Positions 7,760 through 16,940 of a DNA stretch of 64,000 bases are shown in pieces. The notes beneath the pieces were generated by a model. That model saw nothing but the letters and a program-made list of their open reading frames with translations, had not been told where the DNA came from and ran no database searches. The stretch is taken from the NCBI GenBank assembly GCA_937863415.1, contig CALMFC010000005.1, positions 248,001 to 312,000 on the forward strand. Reading direction: 5' to 3'. Source of the stretch: an uncultured bacterium. Its GTDB lineage: Bacteria > Patescibacteriota > Saccharimonadia > Saccharimonadales > Saccharimonadaceae. Positions within the stretch are counted from its first letter, which is position 1, and every line of letters starts with the position of its first letter. Position numbers and translations under genes: made by a program.

Positions 7760-9439
7760 ATGAAAGACAAGATTAATTCACTTGTGTCAGAGTTGTTCGG
7801 AGTTGATGTCGATGCTGTATTGACCCGACCCGACCCTAAATTTGGCGACTATTCGACAAATGTTGCTATGCAATTAGCTAAACCTTTGGGTCAATCTCCG
7901 CGCAATATTGCGGATAAATTGGCAGACAAACTGCGTACTGACGGTGGTTTTAATGAGGTTGTTGTGGCTGGTCCTGGTTTTATAAACTTTCGAGTTAGTG
8001 CACGGAGCCTAGCGGATAGTCTGGCTAGTAATTGGACAGATAATTACGGCGAGAACAACGACGGCGCAGGCAAGACAGTCGTAGTTGAATACCCAAGTCC
8101 TAATATGGCTAAACCCTATAGTGTTGGACACTTACGACCCGGTAATCAGGGTTGGGCAGCTAAACGCCTGATGGAGGCAACCGGTTGGAAAGTTATTACC
8201 GATAATCACCTGGGTGATTACGGCGCACCGTTTGGAATTTGGGTTGTTGGGTTTTTGAAGTTTAGTAGCGAAGATGCTTTGGACCAAGACGGCGTATATG
8301 AATTGGGTCGAGTTTATATCGAAACTAAAAAGGCCCTATCGGACGAAAAAGAGCGTGGAGAGTCGGAACTAGCAGACCAAGTTCAAGAGTGGTTAATTAA
8401 ATTAGAAAACGGCGACCAGGAGGCTGTTAAATATAGCCAGAAATTCAATCAGATTTCGCTTGAACATATTCATAAAGTTATGGAGCGACTCAAAATTTCA
8501 ACTGAATATGAGCTAGGCGAGGCGTTTTTTGCGCCACTTGGTAAACAAGCCATCGAGAAACTACTTGAGACCGGCGTAGCTGTGAAAAACCCAGATAATT
8601 CAGTCATTGTACCGCTCGATGAATTTGGGATTGATGTACCACTGCTGGTCCAAAAAAGTAATGGGGCAGCGCTCTATGCCACTAGTGACCTAGCGACGAT
8701 TTTGTATCGTGAGGAAAATTGGCATCCAGATCGTGTGATTTATGCAGTCGGTAGCGAACAACAATTTTATTTTACTCAGTTATTTGCGATGGCGAAGAAA
8801 CTGGGTATTACAACAGAACTGATTCATTTGTGGTTCGGGTTTATTGATCAGTTGAACGATGATGGGACTCGTGAAAAGATGAGTAGCCGTAAAGGCGTGG
8901 TGTTGATGGAAGAATTACTAGATAAGGCTGAGGCTAAAGCCCGCGAGGTTGTAGCGGGTCGCGACATATCTGGTGATGACATCAAAAAGATTGCGCTTGG
9001 AGCGGTAAAATTCAGCGACTTTACAGCCGACAGACGGACTAATATTTTATTCGATTGGGACAGTATTTTTGCACTTAGTGGATTTAGCGGTCCGTATGTT
9101 CAATATGCTGCAGTTCGCGTCAATAAAATTATTCGTGATGGCGGGGAAGTAACAAAAGATTTTGGTGAATATGATTTTGAATCAGAGAAATCATTAATTG
9201 TTAAACTGCTTGATTACCCTGACGTAGTACGCTTGTCAGCTCGAGATCTTGAGCCACACAAAATCGCTAACTTTCTATACGAGTTATCGCGTGAGCTCAA
9301 TCGGTTTTACGAAAACACACGCGTACTTGATGCAGGGCAATCCGAAAAATCGGCTCGAATCGATATTTTAGATAAAGTAAGTTTCGTATTTAACCACGGT
9401 CTAAGTCTACTGGGTATCGAAGTGCCATCAGAGATGTAG
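7760..9439 (+). CDS. argS: Arginyl-tRNA synthetase
   Basis: Class I synthetase charging tRNA-Arg. The 559-residue protein shows an N-terminal Arg-tRNA-synthetase domain, the catalytic SPNMAKP block, a HIGH-like motif SVGH at 121-124 and a KMSKS-like motif KMSSR at 373-377, then a DALR-type anticodon-binding C-terminus (SGPYVQYAAVR and helices after it). The first His of the HIGH motif is Ser here, and the usual DWG-QFG block reads DYGAPFG, so the catalytic core is divergent. A tRNA-Arg (CCT) lies at 57864 in the same window. Confidence 0.93.
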   Translation: MKDKINSLVSELFGVDVDAVLTRPDPKFGDYSTNVAMQLAKPLGQSPRNIADKLADKLRTDGGFNEVVVAGPGFINFRVSARSLADSLASNWTDNYGENNDGAGKTVVVEYPSPNMAKPYSVGHLRPGNQGWAAKRLMEATGWKVITDNHLGDYGAPFGIWVVGFLKFSSEDALDQDGVYELGRVYIETKKALSDEKERGESELADQVQEWLIKLENGDQEAVKYSQKFNQISLEHIHKVMERLKISTEYELGEAFFAPLGKQAIEKLLETGVAVKNPDNSVIVPLDEFGIDVPLLVQKSNGAALYATSDLATILYREENWHPDRVIYAVGSEQQFYFTQLFAMAKKLGITTELIHLWFGFIDQLNDDGTREKMSSRKGVVLMEELLDKAEAKAREVVAGRDISGDDIKKIALGAVKFSDFTADRRTNILFDWDSIFALSGFSGPYVQYAAVRVNKIIRDGGEVTKDFGEYDFESEKSLIVKLLDYPDVVRLSARDLEPHKIANFLYELSRELNRFYENTRVLDAGQSEKSARIDILDKVSFVFNHGLSLLGIEVPSEM

Positions 9440-9441
9440 AG

Positions 9442-9447
9442 TATAAT
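9442..9447 (+). promoter_or_regulatory. -10 box of mscL
   Basis: TATAAT just after the argS stop; here a Shine-Dalgarno AAGGAG lies between it and the ATG at 9471, so mscL has a short leader. Confidence 0.5.
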
Positions 9448-9470
9448 ACTTGGTATCAAAGGAGAGAATT

Positions 9471-9884
9471 ATGACTAAACTAGCAAAAATTAAATCAAAA
9501 AAAGCATCAGATTTAACGAAGTCTGAAGTTGCAAAACTAGCCAGTGCTGGTAAAACTCAGGCAGCCGGATTTATTGATTTTATTAGAACTCAAGGAATCG
9601 TTGGCCTAGCTGTAGGTCTAGCTATTGGTACCGCTGCAGGTGCAACGGTTAAAAAAATCGTTGATGGTTTTATTAATCCAATCGTTGGGTTTTTGATTGG
9701 TGGAGTTGATCTGAGCGAAATGACTTGGGTTGTCGTAAAAGCGAATTCACATGGTAAGGGCGGACTAGAGTTTAGTTGGGGTGCGATTTTGTCGTCAATT
9801 ATAACCTTGCTGGCGACTGCCTTTGTTATCTATTGGTTGGTTCATATTGCCAAACTCGATCGACTTGATAAGAAGAAAGACTAA
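9471..9884 (+). CDS. mscL: Large-conductance mechanosensitive channel MscL
   Basis: Pressure-release channel opening under membrane tension during hypo-osmotic shock. After a charged N-terminal extension of about 30 residues the first transmembrane helix GIVGLAVGLAIGTAAG follows, then the gate region VKKIVDGFINPIVGFLIGG, a short loop, and the second helix (about 105-128). The C-terminal cytoplasmic bundle is nearly absent. The start at ATG 9471 follows AAGGAGAGAATT; an in-frame TTG at 9450 would lie upstream of the ribosome site. Total 137 aa, close to the family length but redistributed toward the N-terminus. Confidence 0.9.
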   Translation: MTKLAKIKSKKASDLTKSEVAKLASAGKTQAAGFIDFIRTQGIVGLAVGLAIGTAAGATVKKIVDGFINPIVGFLIGGVDLSEMTWVVVKANSHGKGGLEFSWGAILSSIITLLATAFVIYWLVHIAKLDRLDKKKD

Positions 9885-9895
9885 TTGGTAGGTGG

Positions 9896-9938
9896 TTCGC
9901 CGTACGGCTAGTGGGGATTAGGTTCGCCGTACGGCGAA
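9896..9938. repeat. Two GC-rich palindromic units between mscL and msrB
   Basis: TTCGCCGTACGGCTA (9896-9910) is followed by a perfect 16-bp palindrome TTCGCCGTACGGCGAA (9923-9938). They are embedded in GGTAGGTGGT and GGAAATGGGAAATG strings that also occur at 604-627. They may act as a transcription stop between the two genes, or be a small mobile palindrome. Confidence 0.5.
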
Positions 9939-9951
9939 TGGGAAATGGGAA

Positions 9952-10338
9952 ATGAAAAAAATTGAGGCGAATAAAAATTTAACGCCTGAGCAGTACGATG
10001 TGCTGTTTAATAAAGCGACCGAGGCGCCATTTAGCGGTGAGTACGACGTACTTTTTAAGCCAGGGACTTACGCCTGCGCCAATTGCGGAACAAAATTGTT
10101 TGCGAGCGCCACAAAATTTGATGCACATTGTGGCTGGCCTAGCTTTTACGATGCATTGCCAGGTACCGTTACATTCATCGAAGACAATAGTATGGGCGTG
10201 AAGCGCACCGAAGTTACCTGCTCCAAATGCGGTGGACACCTAGGCCATGTCTTTGAGGGTGAAGGCTTCAACACGCCGACTGATCAACGGTATTGTGTTA
10301 ATTCTTTGAGCCTAAAATTTATTCCCACCAAGTCTTAA
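9952..10338 (+). CDS. msrB: Peptide-methionine (R)-S-oxide reductase
   Basis: Repairs oxidised methionine (R-sulfoxide) in proteins using thioredoxin. The 128-residue MsrB fold shows two zinc CxxC motifs (CANCG and CSKCGGH), the HCGWPSF substrate block and the catalytic Cys in RYCVNS near the C-terminus. The zinc motifs are intact, unlike in some other proteins of this window. The start sits directly after the GGGAAATGGGAA repeat string, which may serve as a weak ribosome site. With sodA at 59543 it forms part of the oxidative-stress defence. Confidence 0.95.
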   Translation: MKKIEANKNLTPEQYDVLFNKATEAPFSGEYDVLFKPGTYACANCGTKLFASATKFDAHCGWPSFYDALPGTVTFIEDNSMGVKRTEVTCSKCGGHLGHVFEGEGFNTPTDQRYCVNSLSLKFIPTKS

Positions 10339-10373
10339 TCGGATGGTTCGCACCCATTGTATCGAATATCTTG

Positions 10374-10379
10374 TATAAT
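10374..10379 (+). promoter_or_regulatory. -10 box of orn
   Basis: TATAAT ends 8 nt before the orn ATG (10388); no Shine-Dalgarno sequence fits in between. Confidence 0.6.
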
Positions 10380-10387
10380 ACCTACAT

Positions 10388-10954
10388 ATGGATAAGAAGT
10401 TGGTGAATGCCAAGATGAAGCGGGTGTTGTGGGTGGATTTAGAGATGACGGGCCTTGATCCTAACCTAGACCGTATATTAGAAGTGGCTGCGATTGTGAC
10501 TGATTGGGACTTTAAAGAGATCGCCACCTACGAAGGTGTGGTAAAAGTTGGTCCAAGTTTAGTTGAAAAACGCATGAAATCGGGTCCATCGGCTGCATTT
10601 TGGGAGACTATCCCATCAACACGCGATGCGTTGATTGAACAAAATATGAAGGACGGTAAATCAGGGCGAACTATTGAAAACGAATTGCTTAAATTTGTAT
10701 CAAAACATTTTGATGCGGGCGTCCCAGTGCTGCTGGCTGGCAATTCAATTCATATGGATCGTCAGTTTATTGCTAATCAGTGGCCTAGGTTGAACGCACT
10801 GCTGCACTACCGAATGCTTGATGTTAGCGCTTGGAAAGTAGTTTTCGAGGGTAGATTTAACAAGAAGTTTTCAAAACCCGAAGATCACCGGGCGCTCGGT
10901 GATATCCGTGGCAGTATCGAAGAGCTGAAATATTACCTAAAAAGAATTAAATAG
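10388..10954 (+). CDS. orn: Oligoribonuclease
   Basis: 3'-5' exoribonuclease that finishes RNA decay by degrading 2-5 nt fragments. DEDDh signatures are visible: Exo I WVDLEMTGLD at the N-terminus, Exo II around GNSIHMDRQF, and Exo III HRALGDIRGSIEEL with the His and Asp. At 188 residues it has the family length. It is followed 9 nt later by the CapA-like gene, so the two are probably co-transcribed. Together with pnp and rnj in the same window it gives the cell a full RNA turnover set. Confidence 0.95.
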   Translation: MDKKLVNAKMKRVLWVDLEMTGLDPNLDRILEVAAIVTDWDFKEIATYEGVVKVGPSLVEKRMKSGPSAAFWETIPSTRDALIEQNMKDGKSGRTIENELLKFVSKHFDAGVPVLLAGNSIHMDRQFIANQWPRLNALLHYRMLDVSAWKVVFEGRFNKKFSKPEDHRALGDIRGSIEELKYYLKRIK

Positions 10955-10963
10955 GTAGTTGGA

Positions 10964-12187
10964 ATGAAAATACGTAAAGAGCATCGCATCGCTAAACGAA
11001 TTTTTATTACCGCGATTATCATCGTAGCAATCAGTGTTCTTAGTATCGTGGCCTGGTATATTTACCATCAGTTTAATACTGAAAACACTGCCAAAGCTCC
11101 AGCCGCAGTCGAAAAGGTCATTCCACACCCAGTCAGCCTGAAATCTGACGTAATGACAACCGGCAATATATTTTGGGGTCGTTATATGAACGACTGGGCG
11201 ATGGCTAGCCCTTTGAAATACGAATATCCTTTTTCGCGTTTGAATGAATTCGGTCGTGATAAATATGACGCGTGGATTGCGGGGCTAGAGTGTCCGACAA
11301 AATCAGGTGTTCATATGACATCAGCCGAAATGGAGGTGGCGCTGCAGTTTAATTGTTCACCAGAGTATCTACCGGAAGCAGCTAAATGGTTCAATATCGT
11401 CAGTCTAGCTAATAACCACACTGACAATCAGGGTGTTGACGGTTTTGCCGAAACTCAGGAAGCCTTGGACAAAAACGGTATTCAATATTTTGGACATTAC
11501 GACCCGAGAGCATTAAATGATATTTGCGAAGTGATTAGTCTACCGGTAACCGTCACTAGTAGCGACGATAGTATAACAAAAGGGAATCTGCCCGTCGCGC
11601 TATGTGGTTATCACGGAGTGTTCCGTATTCCGCCGACGGAATCGCTAGAGTTGATGGAAAAATACAGCAAGATTATGCCAGTAATTGCCTTTCCGCACAT
11701 GGGGGTTGAATATCAACCAGCTCCAGATGAACTTAAAACTAGCGTTTATCGATCAATGATTGACCACGGGGCTGATATGGTGATTGGCGATCATCCACAC
11801 TGGATTCAAACGACTGAAAGCTATAAGGGTCACTTGATTGTATATTCGATGGGGAACTTTATGTTTGATCAGCAGGATACGCCAGAAGTAGTACGGTCTG
11901 CGGCAATTCATATTTTGATACAAACAGATAAGGCCGACAAAACACAACTGTCTAAGTGGCTGTCGCTCGGTGATAAATGCAAGTCATACCATGATACCTG
12001 TTTAGAGCAGGCGGAATCCGAGGGTCTTACGAAACTACCGCTTACGTATAAATTTGGCGTAGTTGGTAGTAACGATGCGAATAAAATCACTAAACCCGCT
12101 ACTGCAGCCGAACTATCATCAATACTTCAGCGAATGAATTGGCAATCGACTATGAATCAGTTGCAACCACCGTACAGTAGCCTGTAG
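10964..12187 (+). CDS. Membrane-anchored CapA/PgsA-family metallophosphatase-like protein
   Basis: CapA proteins have a calcineurin-like fold and are linked to poly-gamma-glutamate or capsule assembly at the cell surface. A single N-terminal membrane segment (about 15-37) would anchor the domain outside. Family motifs are present: SLANNHTDNQG with FAETQEALDKNGI, then IGDHPHWIQ and YSMGNFMFDQ near the C-terminal third. No capB or capC homologue is adjacent, so polyglutamate synthesis cannot be claimed. It follows orn with an AGGTAGTTGGA ribosome site. Confidence 0.85.
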   Translation: MKIRKEHRIAKRIFITAIIIVAISVLSIVAWYIYHQFNTENTAKAPAAVEKVIPHPVSLKSDVMTTGNIFWGRYMNDWAMASPLKYEYPFSRLNEFGRDKYDAWIAGLECPTKSGVHMTSAEMEVALQFNCSPEYLPEAAKWFNIVSLANNHTDNQGVDGFAETQEALDKNGIQYFGHYDPRALNDICEVISLPVTVTSSDDSITKGNLPVALCGYHGVFRIPPTESLELMEKYSKIMPVIAFPHMGVEYQPAPDELKTSVYRSMIDHGADMVIGDHPHWIQTTESYKGHLIVYSMGNFMFDQQDTPEVVRSAAIHILIQTDKADKTQLSKWLSLGDKCKSYHDTCLEQAESEGLTKLPLTYKFGVVGSNDANKITKPATAAELSSILQRMNWQSTMNQLQPPYSSL

Positions 12188-12196
12188 ACTAATATC

Positions 12197-12535
12197 ATGA
12201 ATCGATTAGAAATAGAAAAATATATTCTTGATATGCCAGATACGTGGCTGGACTTTCCATTTGGTGAGACTACGTCAGTTTATAAGGTCGGCAAAGATAG
12301 TGACGGCCAGGGCAAGATGTTTGCATTGATTGACGACAACAGTAAACCTCTGCGTATTAGCTTGAAATGTGACCCGGCATTATCCGAGACGCTGCGCGAG
12401 ACTTACGAAACGGTTTTACCGGGGTATCACCTGAATAAAAAGCACTGGAACACGATTATTTGTACCGGTCAGGTCCCGGACGACGAGCTGCGCAGCCTGA
12501 TTCATATTAGTTATAATTTAGTTGCTGGCAAATAA
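12197..12535 (+). CDS. MmcQ/YjbR family protein (DUF419)
   Basis: Small 112-residue protein with the CyaY-like fold of the MmcQ/YjbR family, recognised by DTWLDFPFGE near the N-terminus, KMFALI in the middle and HLNKKHWNTI at the end. Proposed roles in the family include DNA binding, but the biochemical function is not settled. It lies 9 nt after the CapA-like gene and ends before the large inverted-repeat element at 12549. Confidence 0.85.
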   Translation: MNRLEIEKYILDMPDTWLDFPFGETTSVYKVGKDSDGQGKMFALIDDNSKPLRISLKCDPALSETLRETYETVLPGYHLNKKHWNTIICTGQVPDDELRSLIHISYNLVAGK

Positions 12536-12548
12536 TTACGATTGTTCT

Positions 12549-12663
12549 AGCAACAGGCTAAACTACATTTTCATATCGGCTGCGCGCCGGGTCCCCTAAG
12601 GGCCCCGGCGCCTTATTGAACTCGGGCTGTAGATGACATGAAAATGTAGTTTAGCCTGTTGCT
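12549..12663. repeat. Long inverted repeat enclosing a GC-rich hairpin
   Basis: Arms 12549-12574 and 12638-12663 are perfect 26-bp inverted copies. The 63-bp interior holds a GC-rich hairpin (GCGCCGGGTCCC with GGGCCCCGGCGC, one mismatch). It separates two convergent genes, so it may act as a two-way terminator, be a structured RNA, or be a small inverted-repeat element. No open reading frame is inside. Confidence 0.75.
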
Positions 12664-12698
12664 GTACTTTCTAGATAAATAAACGGTATTTTGTAGGG

Positions 12699-13316
12699 CT
12701 AATAATTAGTTTCGTCAAAGTTGGCGAACTGCTTTTGAGTCGGTTCGAGGTTGTTATAGGCGCTATCGAGGAATGTTTTTAAGGCTTGGTTGTTGGTGTT
12801 TTTATAAATCTGTTGCATCAAGGTCACGATTGTATCTAACCGATAAGCCATTTCAACTGCATAAATCCTATCATACCTAGCATTTAGGCGTGCATCTTCG
12901 AGTGTTGCCAGCATTTTATCACTTGATTCTTTTTTGACGACATCTTTGTCTAGTTTATTAATGTCCACACCGTCTTTTTGGAGTGGCGTTTTGATATCTC
13001 GGATAGTGTTTGTCAGAAATATTTTAAGGTTACTGTTTAAAGCCCGAAGTGATGAGCTTTTAATTTTGCCTGCTGCATCGTCAACAACCGTAGCGGTACT
13101 TTTAAGCCGAGCGGCTAATGTTTCGGTTGGCTTTGTGCTGCTGGACATACTGCTGACTATGATTACCATAATCAAAACAACTACTACCGCAGCGATACCA
13201 CCCAATATAATCCGTTGTTTCTTATCAAGATTGAATCTTCGCTTGGGCTGAGGCGCTATCTGATCAAGATAGTCGGTCGATAGCGGTGGGATTTGGGGTG
13301 GTTGATCTAGATTCAT
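12699..13316 (-). CDS. Hypothetical single-pass membrane protein
   Basis: Unrecognised protein of about 205 residues. The N-terminal 40 residues are Pro-rich and basic, a strong membrane helix follows (IILGGIAAVVVVLIMVIIV), and the remainder is a helical, mostly polar domain without cysteines, likely outside the membrane. Start chosen at ATG 13316 (MNLDQPP); a longer reading frame to 13349 has no support. It is convergent with the MmcQ-like gene and divergent from dnaG, with the structured element at 13365-13501 in between. Confidence 0.75.
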   Translation of the reverse strand: MNLDQPPQIPPLSTDYLDQIAPQPKRRFNLDKKQRIILGGIAAVVVVLIMVIIVSSMSSSTKPTETLAARLKSTATVVDDAAGKIKSSSLRALNSNLKIFLTNTIRDIKTPLQKDGVDINKLDKDVVKKESSDKMLATLEDARLNARYDRIYAVEMAYRLDTIVTLMQQIYKNTNNQALKTFLDSAYNNLEPTQKQFANFDETNY

Positions 13317-13364
13317 ATTACTATTAGTTAACCATAATCGACATAACACCTCAATAGACGGCTA

Positions 13365-13501
13365 GTTTATGCTCCCTCACTGCGGGTGGTGTTCGGTGGG
13401 GCAACGCCCGCTTTTGATAATTCCAAAGGAATTTCAAAAGAAGGGGTGAACCGGACGACAGGACCCGAAGGAGGGGGTTGGTGGATAGTGTCAGCATAAG
13501 C
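13365..13501. ncRNA. Candidate structured RNA upstream of dnaG
   Basis: A compact multi-helix fold can be drawn by eye. A closing 9-bp stem pairs 13365-13373 with 13493-13501. Inside it CCTC/GAGG and CGGGT/ACCCG form a second helix, and 13391-13397 pairs with 13450-13456. Two terminal hairpins follow: GGGC-AAC-GCCC (13399-13409) and a long A/T-rich hairpin at 13411-13440. It does not match tmRNA, RNase P RNA, SRP RNA, T-box or a riboswitch that I can recall. The strand cannot be fixed, since the fold works on both. Confidence 0.5.
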
Positions 13502-13535
13502 ACCTTACAGGGGTAAAGAGTGCTATACTATATTT

Positions 13536-15287
13536 ATGCAAGATGCCAAAGAAGAGGTGCGCTCACGCTTAAACATCGAAGATGTGATTGGCGAATATGT
13601 CCAGTTAAAGAGAGCTGGCCGTAATTTTAAGGGGCTCAGTCCATTTACGGCTGAAAAAACAGCTAGTTTTTACGTCAGCCCAGAAAAGCATATTTGGCAT
13701 GATTTTTCATCCAATAAAGGTGGCGATATTTTTACATTCATCATGGAAGTCGAAGGTATGGACTTTCGTGAAAGTCTGGAGCATTTGGCGCGTAAAGCTG
13801 GTGTTGACATGTCGATGTATGACACGAAGGGTAGTCAAGAAATCGCCAAACGCAAAAAGCGACTACTGCAGGCTCACGACCTAGCGGCTAAATATTACCA
13901 GCAAAGTTTGATTCATAATAAACACGCTGTCGAGTACGTTTTTAAACTTAGGGGACTGAGCAAAGATATTGTCCAAACATTTCGCATTGGTTACGCGCCG
14001 TCTAGTGGTGATGCGCTAGTGAAATTTTTGACTAAAAAAGGCTTTACGGCCAAGGAATTATCTCAAGCAGGCCTAGTTAACCGTTTTGGCGGTGATTTAT
14101 TCCGCGGTCGAATGATGGTGCCGCTGATGGATGGAACTGGGCAGGTGATTGGCTTTACGGCACGTATTATTGATGATGAGCCGAACGCGCCCAAATATTT
14201 AAATACACCGCAAACTCTGCTTTATGATAAGGGCCGTCATGTGTTCGGACTTTCTCAGGCTAAAGAGGCAATTCGTAACAATGACTATGCAGTAATTGTA
14301 GAAGGTAACCTGGACGTTGTAAGTAGTCACCAGGCAGGTTTTACTCAGGTTGTAGCGACAGCCGGTACGGCCATGACCGAGCATCACCTGCGGGCCTTGG
14401 TGCGTCTTAGCGGACATGCCAGACTAGCGTTTGACGGCGATAAAGCTGGCCTGGCTGCGACCGAGAGGGCGGTTCCGATTGCACAAGGTGTTGGTATTGA
14501 GCTTGGTATTGTGTCGATGCCAGATGGCGCCAAAGATCCTGACGAACTAATTAAACAAGATCCAAAGTTATGGCAAAAAGCAATTGACCATCCTAAGCCC
14601 GCAGTCGATTGGGTGATTGAACAATATTCTTTGCGTGAAGATTTAAAAACCGCGGCCGGAAAACGCAAATTTACCACCGCTGCACTTGATATGATTCGCG
14701 CTTTATCCGATTCAGTTGAACAAGAGCATTATTTGGCGCAGGTGGCTGAATATAGCGATTCATCGATAGATGCGCTTAAGTCTAAACTTGCCTCAGGTGG
14801 CGACAACAAGGACGAAAAAAGCTTTAAAAAGATTGTTCAGCCGACAGAAGTTGCTCAGGACCCAGCACTTTATCAAGATAATTTGTTGGCGGTGGCCTTA
14901 ATAGACAGCGCTACACATGATTTATTTAGCCAAATCGACATTACTATGTTTTCGGGCGAGGAACGTCAAGCGGTGGCAAAATATGTCAAAACTCTCGGCG
15001 CCAAAACCATCAAAGATACCCCCAAAGACTTGCAAAATTATGACACCTATGTGAAAATACTACTATTAAAGGCCGACGCTCGTTATGCCGACTGGAACGA
15101 CCATGATCGTTACTTCGAAACGGCTCGATTGCTCCGCCTAATTACAACTGAACACAAGAAGAAACAAAAAGACCTATTAATTGAAGAGTTACGAGATGCG
15201 GAAACTTTGGGCGACGACACCAAAGCGGCTCAAATTCGTACAGCTTTAAACAATCTTATAAAGGAGATTCAAAGTGGTAAGAGCTAA
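13536..15287 (+). CDS. dnaG: DNA primase DnaG, zinc-ligand-less
   Basis: Makes RNA primers for replication. The order is an N-terminal CHC2-like domain (1-100), the TOPRIM catalytic core ([15 protein letters not shown]) and a helicase-binding C-terminus. The four zinc ligands of the CHC2 domain are replaced: positions equivalent to E. coli C40, H43, C61 and C64 read S35, T38, D56 and S59 (SPFT and HDFSSN), although the rest of the domain aligns well. The start is 6 nt after TATACT (13524-13529, extended TGC), hence leaderless. It overlaps rpoD by 14 nt, as part of a dnaG-rpoD macromolecular-synthesis operon. Confidence 0.95.
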   Translation: MQDAKEEVRSRLNIEDVIGEYVQLKRAGRNFKGLSPFTAEKTASFYVSPEKHIWHDFSSNKGGDIFTFIMEVEGMDFRESLEHLARKAGVDMSMYDTKGSQEIAKRKKRLLQAHDLAAKYYQQSLIHNKHAVEYVFKLRGLSKDIVQTFRIGYAPSSGDALVKFLTKKGFTAKELSQAGLVNRFGGDLFRGRMMVPLMDGTGQVIGFTARIIDDEPNAPKYLNTPQTLLYDKGRHVFGLSQAKEAIRNNDYAVIVEGNLDVVSSHQAGFTQVVATAGTAMTEHHLRALVRLSGHARLAFDGDKAGLAATERAVPIAQGVGIELGIVSMPDGAKDPDELIKQDPKLWQKAIDHPKPAVDWVIEQYSLREDLKTAAGKRKFTTAALDMIRALSDSVEQEHYLAQVAEYSDSSIDALKSKLASGGDNKDEKSFKKIVQPTEVAQDPALYQDNLLAVALIDSATHDLFSQIDITMFSGEERQAVAKYVKTLGAKTIKDTPKDLQNYDTYVKILLLKADARYADWNDHDRYFETARLLRLITTEHKKKQKDLLIEELRDAETLGDDTKAAQIRTALNNLIKEIQSGKS

Positions 15288-16281
15288 AAAGAAAGATGAC
15301 GAAGAAATTATTGTTGACCCTAGTGTAATTGCTGGGACATCCGGATCACTAAATGATATTCCTGAACCTGCCGCCGACGAATTAGAGGATGAGGAAGAAG
15401 AGGATGATGAGGACGTTCTAAATCAAGGACAGTATTTTGATGATGCTAGCGACGACAGTGTTCGACTTTATTTACGCGAAATTGGCAAAATACCACTACT
15501 GAATGCCGAGGAAGAACTAGCCTTGGCTCAACGAGTTGTTGCCGGTGAGAAAAAAGCCAAAGATAAAATGGCCGAAGCTAATATGCGTTTAGTTGTTTCG
15601 ATCGCTAAACGATATAGCGGGCGCGGATTAGACTTTTTGGACTTAATTCAAGAGGGCAACACGGGGTTACTGCGGGCTGTTGAAAAGTTTGACCCTGATA
15701 AAGGATTTAAATTTAGCACATACGCTACTTGGTGGATTCGTCAGGCAATCACACGCGCCATTGCTGATCAGGCCCGTACTATTCGTATTCCTGTCCACAT
15801 GGTTGAAACGATCAATAAACTACTTCGAACTCAGCGCCGCATGACGCAAGAGCTAAACCGCGAACCTACCATTGAAGAGTTGGGTAAAGAGCTTGAAATG
15901 GAACCCGATAAGGTTGAGTATGTAATCAAAATCAAACAAGACATTACATCACTTGACGCTGGTGTTGGTCGCGACGGTGACGACGAAGATTCAATTTTAC
16001 TTGATTTCATCGAGGACGAAGACAGTACAACTCCAGAAGAATCAGCCGCCTCACAACTCTTGAAGGAGCAGGTTCAATCAGTACTTTCGAGCCTATCTGA
16101 CCGCGAACAAAAGATTGTCAAAATGCGTTTTGGCCTAGAAAACGGTAAATCGCACACGCTCGAAGAAGTCGGTCAAGAGTTTGCCGTAACCCGTGAACGT
16201 ATTCGCCAGATCGAAGCCAAAGCACTAGCTAAACTTCGTAAACACAAAGACGCCAAGAAACTTCACGAATACTTGAACTAA
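15274..16281 (+). CDS. rpoD: Primary RNA polymerase sigma factor (sigma-70)
   Basis: Directs RNA polymerase to TATAAT/TTGACA promoters like those seen all over this window. The 335-residue protein has a short acidic N-terminus ([13 protein letters not shown]) instead of a full region 1.1, region 1.2 ([10 protein letters not shown]), region 2 ([15 protein letters not shown] through [13 protein letters not shown]), region 3 (MVETINKL onward) and region 4 ending in [18 protein letters not shown]. The start is GTG at 15274, preceded by AAGGAG inside dnaG; the overlap suggests translational coupling. Confidence 0.96.
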   Translation: MVRAKKKDDEEIIVDPSVIAGTSGSLNDIPEPAADELEDEEEEDDEDVLNQGQYFDDASDDSVRLYLREIGKIPLLNAEEELALAQRVVAGEKKAKDKMAEANMRLVVSIAKRYSGRGLDFLDLIQEGNTGLLRAVEKFDPDKGFKFSTYATWWIRQAITRAIADQARTIRIPVHMVETINKLLRTQRRMTQELNREPTIEELGKELEMEPDKVEYVIKIKQDITSLDAGVGRDGDDEDSILLDFIEDEDSTTPEESAASQLLKEQVQSVLSSLSDREQKIVKMRFGLENGKSHTLEEVGQEFAVTRERIRQIEAKALAKLRKHKDAKKLHEYLN

Positions 16282-16856
16282 GATTTATTAAATCCAGTTT
16301 CTTCCAAAACCGCATCAATTTGTGCGTGTAAATTGTCTAAATCACTGTCATTGATGACGTAATAATCAGCAATTGCGATTGGACCACCCTTTTGGATATC
16401 TTCGATTTCTGACCAGTCGCGCTCATTTGCCTCGGTGTTAGTGAGTGGTCGCTCTGGCCTGGTAGTCAGGCGGTTATGGCGTTGACGTTTGGGAGATACA
16501 ACTGCCACAATAGTTAGCTCACCTGGGAATTCTCGTTTCATAATTTTGTATTCATCCCAAGAATAAAGCCCGTCAGCAACGATGCGTTTTTGACCTGCAC
16601 CGACTAAACCATGAATCTGTTTGACTATTTCTTTGGCAGCAAAGTCAGCGCCAATTTCTTTCCTTATTTCTACTCGGAATTTTCTCTCATTTTCTTCGCC
16701 TTGTTCAATCCCAGTCTGCTTCATTAATTCATACATAACTCCGCCAAAATACACTTTCGGATAGTCTTTACTTGCCAGATATTCAGCCGCTGCACTCTTG
16801 CCGCTTCCAGCCAGGCCAACAAAAGCTATAATTTTTACGTTTCGATCTAGTGTCAT
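16278..16856 (-). CDS. P-loop nucleoside/dephospho-CoA kinase-like protein
   Basis: A 192-residue P-loop kinase with Walker [15 protein letters not shown] near the N-terminus and a lid-like [15 protein letters not shown] stretch. It resembles dephospho-CoA/nucleotide kinase-like ATPases, but the substrate cannot be fixed by eye. The start at ATG 16856 lies 6 nt after a TATAAT on the minus strand (16863-16868), so it is leaderless; an upstream extension to 16994 would read across that promoter. It is convergent with rpoD, overlapping by 4 nt, and divergent from whiB. Confidence 0.78.
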   Translation of the reverse strand: MTLDRNVKIIAFVGLAGSGKSAAAEYLASKDYPKVYFGGVMYELMKQTGIEQGEENERKFRVEIRKEIGADFAAKEIVKQIHGLVGAGQKRIVADGLYSWDEYKIMKREFPGELTIVAVVSPKRQRHNRLTTRPERPLTNTEANERDWSEIEDIQKGGPIAIADYYVINDSDLDNLHAQIDAVLEETGFNKS

Positions 16857-16940
16857 TACTTTATTATAACAGTTGTAACGCTTGTGCTTGATTTTGACAC
16901 CTAACTTATCTATTATTGGTTTAACTATAAAGGGGTTTTT

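Noticed and set aside
13365-13501. Identification as RNase P RNA, tmRNA, SRP RNA or a T-box
   Set aside because: None of the conserved sequence blocks of these RNAs could be found on either strand.
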